DNA of 64,000 bases from Streptomyces sp. NBC_00683 (GTDB lineage Bacteria > Actinomycetota > Actinomycetes > Streptomycetales > Streptomycetaceae). The position numbers were made by a program, and so were the translations under genes. Location: NCBI RefSeq assembly GCF_036226745.1, contig NZ_CP109013.1, forward strand, positions 8,246,001 through 8,310,000. Direction: 5' to 3'. Positions 58,185 through 64,000 of the stretch are shown piece after piece. The notes under the pieces are model-generated. The model had not been told where the DNA came from and ran no database searches. It saw only the letters and a program-made list of their open reading frames with translations. The first letter of the stretch is position 1. Each line of letters begins with the position of its first letter.

Positions 58185-58658
58185 ATGGAGTGGCTGGAGA
58201 CGAGTACGGAGAACTGCCCGGTCCAGCGCACGCTCGACATCGTCGGCGAGAAATGGACGCTGCTGATCCTGCGTGACGCGGCCAACGGCGTACGGCGCTT
58301 CGACGACTTCCACCATCACGTGGGGTTGTCGGAGGCGGTCCTCTCGGACCGGCTGCGCAAACTGACCGCGGCCGGGATCATGCGTACGGTCCCGTACCGG
58401 GAACCGGGCCGACGCACCCGGCAGGAGTACCGCCTGACCCGGAAGGGCTGGGAACTGTGGCCCGTCCTGGTGGCCCTGCGGCAGTGGGGCGAGACGTACG
58501 CCGTGGACCCCGAAGGGCCGGTGCTGGACCTTCGTCACAGCGCGTGCGGTGCGCCCGTGCGCGTGGTCGTCGAGTGCGCCGCCGAGCACCTGGCCCTCGA
58601 CCCGTCCGACGTCGAGGTCACATCCGGCCCCTCCGTGAGCCCTTCGCCCCCGGGTTGA
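58185..58658 (+). CDS. HxlR-family transcriptional regulator
   Basis: 157 residues. The HxlR winged HTH core is NCPVQRTLDIVGEKWTLLILRDAANGVRRFDDFHHHVGLSEAVLSDRLRKLTAAGIM (about 10-70). The first Cys, as in other HxlR proteins, may be a redox or electrophile sensor. A -10-like TATCAT at 58173-58178 lies 6 nt before the ATG, so the transcript may be leaderless. It is divergent from the PaaI thioesterase gene and probably its repressor. Confidence 0.9.
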   Translation: MEWLETSTENCPVQRTLDIVGEKWTLLILRDAANGVRRFDDFHHHVGLSEAVLSDRLRKLTAAGIMRTVPYREPGRRTRQEYRLTRKGWELWPVLVALRQWGETYAVDPEGPVLDLRHSACGAPVRVVVECAAEHLALDPSDVEVTSGPSVSPSPPG

Positions 58659-58684
58659 TCGGTCCCGGTGGGCGCTCGATCCGA

Positions 58685-59824
58685 TCACTCGGCCGCAGGA
58701 AGCCGTTCGATCGCCATCAGGGCCGCGTCATCACCGAGGCTGCCACCCGCGTGACGCAGAAGGTCCGCGCACAGATCGTTCAGCAATGCCTCCGGGCTCT
58801 CCCCGCGCTGCAAGGTGATTCGCTCGGTCAGGGGATAGAAATCGCCTGAACGGTCACGGGCTTCGGTGACCCCGTCCGTGTACAGGAGAAGCGTGTCCCC
58901 GGCGTCGAGGGCGAACACATCCTCCGTCGGCCGGGTCGTCAGCAGGTGCCCGAGCCCGAGCGGCGGAGCCGGGTCCTTCGTACCGAGCAGACGCATCTGC
59001 CCCGCACGCAGGACCAGCGGCGGCGGATGCCCGCAGCTGACGAGGCGGACCACCTCGGCGCCATCGGGAATGTCCAGCACGACCGCGGTCACGAAGGCTT
59101 CGGCGATGGTCTCGTCCTCGGCCTCGTGCAGTGCGTCGATCCGGTGCGCGGCCACACTCGTCTCCAGACGGCTCACCAGGTCGGGCAGGCTCTTCTCCTG
59201 GCGGGCCAGTGCGCGAAAGGCGCCCAGGACGCCGGCGGCAGTGTTGATGGCGTCGAGCCCCTTGCCCCGGACATCGCCGATGATCACCCGGGTCCCCTCG
59301 GCCGTGCGCGCGGTCGCGTAGAGGTCACCCCCGAGCTGGGCACCCGCTTCGGCAGCCAGGTACACAGCGGCCAGACGCAGCGGACCGCTGCGCGCCGGCG
59401 GAGGACGCAGAACCCCCCGCTGCGCCGCCTCTGCCACGGTACGAAGCTGCACCATTTCCGTGGCGTGACGCTCTCGCAGATAGGCGAAGAACGTCACGAT
59501 CGCCGAGATCAGGAACAGCGCGATGATCTGGTACGTGTGGTTGAGGTCGTTGATGCTGGTCCGTGCCACCGCCACCATGGCTTGGGCGAGTACGGCGACC
59601 GCACCGACGAATGCCGTCATGCGCGGGCCGGCGAACGATGCGGTGAGTGCCGGAGCCGCAACGAGAAACGGACCGAGGTGGACTTCCGGCGGAGCGATGA
59701 TGTCGACCACGGTCACGACGGCGATGAGGGCGAACGGAACCACGATGAGTGGACTGCTCCGCCGGTTACCGCTGCGGAGCGACTGGACCCACTGCCGGAA
59801 GACCATGACTCCGGGATACCTCAC
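58685..59824 (-). CDS. Membrane-anchored PP2C (SpoIIE-type) phosphatase
   Basis: About 379 residues. Three to four membrane helices (about 20-120; LIVVPFALIAVVTVVDII, FLVAAPALTASFAG, FVGAVAVLAQAMVAV, IIALFLISAIVTFFAY) are followed by a cytoplasmic SpoIIE/PP2C domain (about 155-375). Metal-binding Asp residues are in LGGDLYATA and IGDVRGKGLDA, and the last in LGDDAALMAIE. No PAS or GAF sensor is present. The start is uncertain: GTG 59824 has GGAGG 4 nt upstream; ATG 59806 has a very short spacing. Such proteins usually act on anti-sigma antagonists. Confidence 0.85.
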   Translation of the reverse strand: MRYPGVMVFRQWVQSLRSGNRRSSPLIVVPFALIAVVTVVDIIAPPEVHLGPFLVAAPALTASFAGPRMTAFVGAVAVLAQAMVAVARTSINDLNHTYQIIALFLISAIVTFFAYLRERHATEMVQLRTVAEAAQRGVLRPPPARSGPLRLAAVYLAAEAGAQLGGDLYATARTAEGTRVIIGDVRGKGLDAINTAAGVLGAFRALARQEKSLPDLVSRLETSVAAHRIDALHEAEDETIAEAFVTAVVLDIPDGAEVVRLVSCGHPPPLVLRAGQMRLLGTKDPAPPLGLGHLLTTRPTEDVFALDAGDTLLLYTDGVTEARDRSGDFYPLTERITLQRGESPEALLNDLCADLLRHAGGSLGDDAALMAIERLPAAE

Positions 59825-59976
59825 CCTGCCTCCGAACGCTTCTTCTGAACCGCGGCTCCCCGCGTCGGTCCGTACCCCTGCGCCTCCCGACGCATGAACA
59901 GTCACCTCACACCGGTGGTGGCACGCCGGGCACGCCTGGCCGGTCCGGGGCCGCGCGTGGGGTTACGGTCGGCGGC

Positions 59977-61167
59977 ATGGACGGTGATCGCCGAGGGTGG
60001 CGCCAGTGTTTCCTCAGCGGGGCGGTGTTCGCCGTATGCATGGCAGGCACCACGCTGCCGACTCCCCTCTACGGCCTCTATCAGGACAAGTTCGGGTTCT
60101 CCGAGCTGACGGTGACCGTCGTGTACGCCGTCTACGCCTTCGGGGTCATCGGTGTGCTGCTGCTGGCCGGCAACGTCTCGGACGTCGTGGGCAGGCGGCC
60201 GGTGCTGCTCGCGGGCCTGGGGTTCGCAGCGGCGAGCGCCGTTAGCTTCCTGTGCGCCACCGGGCTGGGCTGGCTGTATGCGGGACGGTTGCTGTCCGGC
60301 CTGTCCGCAGGCCTGTTCACCGGGGCCGCCACGGCGTACGTGATGGAACTGGCACCGCACGGCGGCGCCTCCCGGGCCACGTTCGTGGCGACTGCCGCCA
60401 ACATGGGCGGGCTGGGTTGCGGCCCGTTGCTCGCCGGGGTACTCGCGCAGTACGCCCCCTGGCCCCTGTACCTGCCGTTCGCCGTGCATCTCACCCTGCT
60501 GGCCGCCTGTGCCGCGATCATGCTGTGGCTCCGGGAGACCGTACGGGAGCGACGGCCGCTGAGCGCCGTACGGCCGAGGCGGCCCGGCCTGCCCCCGCAG
60601 GTGCGGTCGGTGTTCGGGCCGGCCGCGATCGCCTCGTTCGTCGGATTCGCGCTCTTCGGCGTGTTCACGTCGGTCAGCCCGGCGTTCCTCTCGGAATCCC
60701 TCGATGTGAGCAACCACGCGGTGAGCGGACTGGTCGTCGCGCTGGCGTTCTTCGCCTCGACCGCCGGGCAGCTGGCAGTCGGCAGGGTCGGCGTGGCGCG
60801 ATCGCTGCCGCTGGGCTGCGCGGGTCTCCTCGCCGGGCTGGCGCTCCTCGCGGGAGCACTGCGATGGGACCTGTTGTCCCTGGTGGTGCTGAGCGCCCTG
60901 GTCGGCGGGGTCGGGCAGGGGCTGGCGTTCCGCGGGGCGCTGTCCGCGGTTGCCGGGGCGTCTCCCGAGGACCGGCGCGCGGCGGTGATCTCGACCCTGT
61001 TCGTGGTGGCGTACGCGGGCATCTCGGTGCCGGTGATCGGGGTGGGAGTGCTGTCGGGTCCCATCGGTCTGGAAGGTGCGGGGCTGGTGTTCATCGCCTG
61101 CATGGCCCTCCTGGTGTCCACCGCGGCCGTCTACCTGCTCCGGCGGCCCGTGCGGGCGGGGATGTGA
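59977..61167 (+). CDS. MFS transporter
   Basis: 396 residues with about 12 membrane helices. Motif A is [15 protein letters not shown] (about 60-75), and helix 1 contains [21 protein letters not shown]. Length and topology fit a drug/metabolite exporter; substrate is unknown. It lies 110 nt upstream of the beta-lactamase gene on the same strand, so the two could be cotranscribed. The start is ATG at 59977; a GGTTACGGTCGGCGGC sequence precedes it without a clear RBS, so a leaderless or short-leader start is possible. Confidence 0.87.
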   Translation: MDGDRRGWRQCFLSGAVFAVCMAGTTLPTPLYGLYQDKFGFSELTVTVVYAVYAFGVIGVLLLAGNVSDVVGRRPVLLAGLGFAAASAVSFLCATGLGWLYAGRLLSGLSAGLFTGAATAYVMELAPHGGASRATFVATAANMGGLGCGPLLAGVLAQYAPWPLYLPFAVHLTLLAACAAIMLWLRETVRERRPLSAVRPRRPGLPPQVRSVFGPAAIASFVGFALFGVFTSVSPAFLSESLDVSNHAVSGLVVALAFFASTAGQLAVGRVGVARSLPLGCAGLLAGLALLAGALRWDLLSLVVLSALVGGVGQGLAFRGALSAVAGASPEDRRAAVISTLFVVAYAGISVPVIGVGVLSGPIGLEGAGLVFIACMALLVSTAAVYLLRRPVRAGM

Positions 61168-61277
61168 GGATGTCCGTACGCGAGGGCGGACACGATGCCC
61201 GTACCTGCGAACCGGGATGGACGATGCCGCTCCATCCCCTACGCGCCCCCGGCAGGGGCGCCCAGGAGGTTTCCACC

Positions 61278-62216
61278 ATGCGGGGCTCCCGTACCCGACG
61301 CGCCGTGTTCGGTGTGCTGGCCGTGCTTCTGGTCGTCCCTACGGCGGCCTGCGGCCAAGACGTTCCCCCGGCCTCGCCCGCACCCCCGGCCTCGTCCGCT
61401 GCGACGGGGGAGGGGCAGGGCCCGGCTGCGGCGGATTCGGCCCGTGAGTTCAGGGAGCTCGAGAACACGTTCGATGCGCGGCTGGGGGTCTACGCGGTCG
61501 ACACGGGCACCGGACGGGAGGTGGCCTACAACGACAAAGAGCGGTTTGCCTACGCCTCCACGTTCAAGGTGCTGGCCGCCGGTGCCGTTCTGCGCAAGCA
61601 CTCCTTGGAGGGGATGGGACGGACAGTCAGGTACTCCCCGGACGAGCTGGTTCCGCCCTCTCCCGTGACGTCGAAGCACGCCGGGAAAGGGATGACCCTG
61701 GACGCCCTGTGCGACGCCGCCGTCCGCTTCGGCGACAACACCGCTGCCAATCTGCTGCTCGACCAGGTGGGCGGCCCTCGGGGCCTGGGCACCGTACTCC
61801 AGGAGATCGGCGACGACGTGACCCGGATGGAGCGTTCCGAGCCGCAGCTGAACGACTGGACCCCCGGCGCCACGCGGGATACGAGCACGCCGCGGGCCCT
61901 GGCTGCGGACCTGCGCGCGTTCGTCCTGGGCGATGTCCTGGGCAGGGACGAACGAGCACAGCTCACGAAGTGGCTGCGCACCAGCACCACCGGAGCCGGG
62001 CTCATCAGGGCCGGCGTGCCCGACGGCTGGGAGGTCGGCGACAAGTCGGGAGCCGGCAGTACGTACGGCACCCGCAACGACATCGCCGTCGTGTGGCCGC
62101 CGGGCTCCGCCCCGATCGTCATGGCCGTCATGTCGAACCGCACCGAGGACGGAGCGGAGTACGACGACCGCCTGATCGCGCAGGCGACATCCGTGGTCGC
62201 CGGCGCACTGTCGTAG
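61278..62216 (+). CDS. bla: Class A serine beta-lactamase lipoprotein
   Basis: 312 residues. A basic signal peptide ends in a lipobox-like TAAC (Cys25). Class A motifs: Ser94-T-F-K (active Ser70), Gly152-D-N (SDN loop, normally Ser130), Glu188-P-Q-L-N (Glu166 deacylation), and Lys256-S-Gly (KTG). The Ser-to-Gly change in the second motif is unusual; it is read directly from GGC at 61731-61733. Otherwise the enzyme is complete and should hydrolyse penicillins. RBS AGGAGG is at 61264-61269. The preceding MFS gene is on the same strand. Confidence 0.93.
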   Translation: MRGSRTRRAVFGVLAVLLVVPTAACGQDVPPASPAPPASSAATGEGQGPAAADSAREFRELENTFDARLGVYAVDTGTGREVAYNDKERFAYASTFKVLAAGAVLRKHSLEGMGRTVRYSPDELVPPSPVTSKHAGKGMTLDALCDAAVRFGDNTAANLLLDQVGGPRGLGTVLQEIGDDVTRMERSEPQLNDWTPGATRDTSTPRALAADLRAFVLGDVLGRDERAQLTKWLRTSTTGAGLIRAGVPDGWEVGDKSGAGSTYGTRNDIAVVWPPGSAPIVMAVMSNRTEDGAEYDDRLIAQATSVVAGALS

Positions 62217-62273
62217 CGGGGGAGTCGCGCCGCGGGCGAACGGGGCCGGCCGGCAAGGGGCCCGACGGTGCCT

Positions 62274-64000
62274 TCAGCGCCGGCCCAGTGTGGCCGTGAA
62301 GCTGCGGCCGTGGGCGTGACGGGTCGTGACGTCGAGGCGCGTGCCACCGACGACGCGGCGGACGCGGACGCCGTCGTCGGCCGAGAGGGCCCGCAAGGCC
62401 GGTCCATGGACCGTGACCGAGACCGTGCTCCGCCGCGTCGTGGGATCGGCCACCGCGATCGAGCACGTGCCGTCGGGAGCCCGGCGAAGCATCACCGATG
62501 CGGGTCCGTCGATGGTGAGGCGCTCGGCACGGTGCCTGCCGGGGGCGAAGGTGTTGGCGGCGACCATTCCCAGGCGGGTGTGCCTGACGGCCTGCAGGCG
62601 GACGGTGTTGGCCAGTACGGAGATCGGGCCGTGGGCGTAGGCGGCCAACTGGCGGGCCGAGGCGTTCGGGACGAGGACATGCGCCAGGGAGGTCGGCCGC
62701 TCCTCGGCAGCCTGCTCGTACGAGAGCGTGAAGACCTGCTTGGTGACCGGCGTGTCGGGATTGGTCAGCCGGACGAGGCGCCGGCTGCGGGTGACCGTGT
62801 CGAGTGCGACAGCCGGCCGCGGGCCGGACAGGAAGACGTACCCGATCGCGGTCCCCTGTTCGGCATCGGCGTAGCGCAGCCAGGCCAGTGGGCCGGTCCC
62901 GGTGCCTTGCCAGGGCAACCCGTCCCGGAGGCTCCCGGTGAGCGTGACGGGCGCGGAGGGAGCGGCGATACGGCTGTCGACGGTGGTGGTCACCGCGCGG
63001 TCCGCGAGTCCGGCCACTCCCGCGGCCAGGACGACTATCTCGTCGTCGAACATGAACCACGACTTGGTGGCACGGGCCCCCTGGTAGGCGACGAAGCCGT
63101 CGGGGAGCTTGCCCGCCTGCTGGGCGGTGTACGCCGCGTCGTCGGACTGGACGAGACCGGCCGCACCGTAGGGGCCGAGACGGGCGCCGCCGGAGAAGGC
63201 GTTGCTGCCGCGGGGGAAGTAGACGTAGGTGTTCTGCGACTCGGACGACGCGGTGAAGCCGCGCTCGGGGTTGTCGTACCAGAGCGTGCCGTAGAGCTCG
63301 GGGACGGTGCGGCGCGTCTCCACGGGAGCGGTGACGCCGGCCAGGCGGTACGGGGAGACGGCCGTGAAGTAGTCGATGCCGAACGCCTGCCGCTGATCCT
63401 GGCCCGAGAGATAGAGGTAGTGCGCGCCGTCGCCCTGGAACCACGGCATCAGGTTCTCGCCGCTCATGTACTCGTATTTGCTGATCCGCGCGGAACTGCG
63501 GGTCAGGGAGAACGCGTAGCCGGGCCGCCGGTGGACAGTCCTGTCCATCGCGTTGAACGCGGTGTGGGAGGCGGCCGGACCGAGGTCCCTCGCGGGCGAC
63601 GAGGACTTCAGGATGTCGGCGTAGCGGGCGATGCTGACGGGGGAGACGAAGGAGGCCGGGTCGAGGCCGGCCTTCGAGGTCTGCCCGACGTACTTGACGT
63701 AGCCCTCGAGTGCCTCGGTGTCGCTGCCGGTGGTGTACGCGGCGAGGTCGACGACGGCCTCCACGACGGCGACGACGTCGGCGTACCCCGTGCCGGTCCG
63801 CGAGACCGCGCGGCCCTTCACGATCTCCATCATCCAGCCTTCGAAGATCAGCGGGGCGAAGGCGTCGGCCACCCAGCCCTGCACGACACCGACAAGGCTG
63901 TCGCCGGGCACATAGCCGGTTCCGTCGAGGATCTTGATCGTCTGGACGATGCGGGTGAGCAGGCCCTTTCCGTACGAGCCCGTGTACGCGACGGAGCCGT
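62274..64000 (-). CDS. Polysaccharide lyase family 8 (hyaluronate/chondroitin/xanthan lyase-like), 5' part outside the window
   Basis: At least 575 residues of a PL8 enzyme; the gene continues past 64000. The upstream segment reads YTGSYGKGLL, which holds the catalytic Tyr of PL8. The central beta-sandwich (PWFQGDGAHYLYLSG, GIDYFTAVSPYRLAGVT) and the C-terminal all-beta domain follow. PL8 lyases cleave hyaluronate, chondroitin or xanthan by beta-elimination; which one cannot be read here. The signal peptide, if any, is outside. It is convergent with the beta-lactamase gene (57-nt gap). Confidence 0.9.
   Translation of the reverse strand, partial: GSVAYTGSYGKGLLTRIVQTIKILDGTGYVPGDSLVGVVQGWVADAFAPLIFEGWMMEIVKGRAVSRTGTGYADVVAVVEAVVDLAAYTTGSDTEALEGYVKYVGQTSKAGLDPASFVSPVSIARYADILKSSSPARDLGPAASHTAFNAMDRTVHRRPGYAFSLTRSSARISKYEYMSGENLMPWFQGDGAHYLYLSGQDQRQAFGIDYFTAVSPYRLAGVTAPVETRRTVPELYGTLWYDNPERGFTASSESQNTYVYFPRGSNAFSGGARLGPYGAAGLVQSDDAAYTAQQAGKLPDGFVAYQGARATKSWFMFDDEIVVLAAGVAGLADRAVTTTVDSRIAAPSAPVTLTGSLRDGLPWQGTGTGPLAWLRYADAEQGTAIGYVFLSGPRPAVALDTVTRSRRLVRLTNPDTPVTKQVFTLSYEQAAEERPTSLAHVLVPNASARQLAAYAHGPISVLANTVRLQAVRHTRLGMVAANTFAPGRHRAERLTIDGPASVMLRRAPDGTCSIAVADPTTRRSTVSVTVHGPALRALSADDGVRVRRVVGGTRLDVTTRHAHGRSFTATLGRR

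Overview
The window is a chromosomal segment of a Streptomyces species. The support is very high G+C with strong GC3 bias and the gene content: a whiE-type spore-pigment polyketide cluster, a two-domain geosmin synthase, an NsdA-type TPR regulator, DUF397, SpoIIE-type PP2C phosphatases and a secreted CBM2-linked cellulase set. No tRNA, rRNA, CRISPR array, intact IS element or prophage was seen.

Layout. (1) 200-7811: whiE-like type II PKS operon (SchA/CurD protein, cupin, KS-alpha, CLF, ACP, aromatase, TcmI cyclase). It ends at a 44-bp palindromic terminator and faces a convergent pair, a secreted beta-helix protein followed by an O-methyltransferase. (2) 8004-17562: small conserved proteins, geosmin synthase, a secreted amidase, an APH-like kinase divergent from nsdA, and a PAS-PP2C phosphatase. 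(3) 17996-20166: cysteine-free L33 and L31 paralogues behind a Zur-like box, a possible small RNA, a TPR protein and a VanZ-like protein with a basic tail. (4) 20163-26214: cellulolytic locus. GH48 diverges from a decayed GH5 gene plus GH6, with one exact and one near-exact CebR box between them. (5) 26269-33790: p-hydroxybenzoate hydroxylase and many small soluble enzymes and regulators. (6) 33801-38399: fructose PTS regulon (fruR-fruK-fruA) with a linked HPr and a small Cys-phosphatase. (7) 38549-48734: transporters, a PepSY lipoprotein, a GNAT, reductases, a LysR/aldo-keto reductase pair, a secreted hydrolase and one unrecognised putative DNA-binding protein. (8) 48896-59824: saccharopine-dehydrogenase-like oxidoreductase, amino-acid permease with a universal stress protein, a CGNR regulator divergent from a phosphoesterase, two NmrA-like reductases around an AraC regulator, a PaaI/HxlR divergent pair and a membrane PP2C phosphatase. 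(9) 59977-64000: MFS exporter, class A beta-lactamase lipoprotein, and the 3' part of a polysaccharide lyase 8 gene that runs off the window.

How parts work together. The PKS operon should make the grey/brown spore pigment, possibly O-methylated. The GH48/GH6 pair attacks cellulose from opposite chain ends and looks CebR-controlled by cellobiose/cellotriose. FruR, FruK, FruA and HPr form a fructose uptake unit. L33/L31 without zinc ligands suggest zinc-sparing ribosome remodelling.

I found no unmistakable new multi-gene system. The best leads are the two TGA codons at conserved Trp positions in the GH5 relic, the unrecognised protein at 47589-48734, the beta-helix/methyltransferase pair beside the pigment operon, the promoter-terminator pair that may encode a small RNA, and the GDN (not SDN) motif of the beta-lactamase. 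All functions are assigned by reading sequence; no database search was run.
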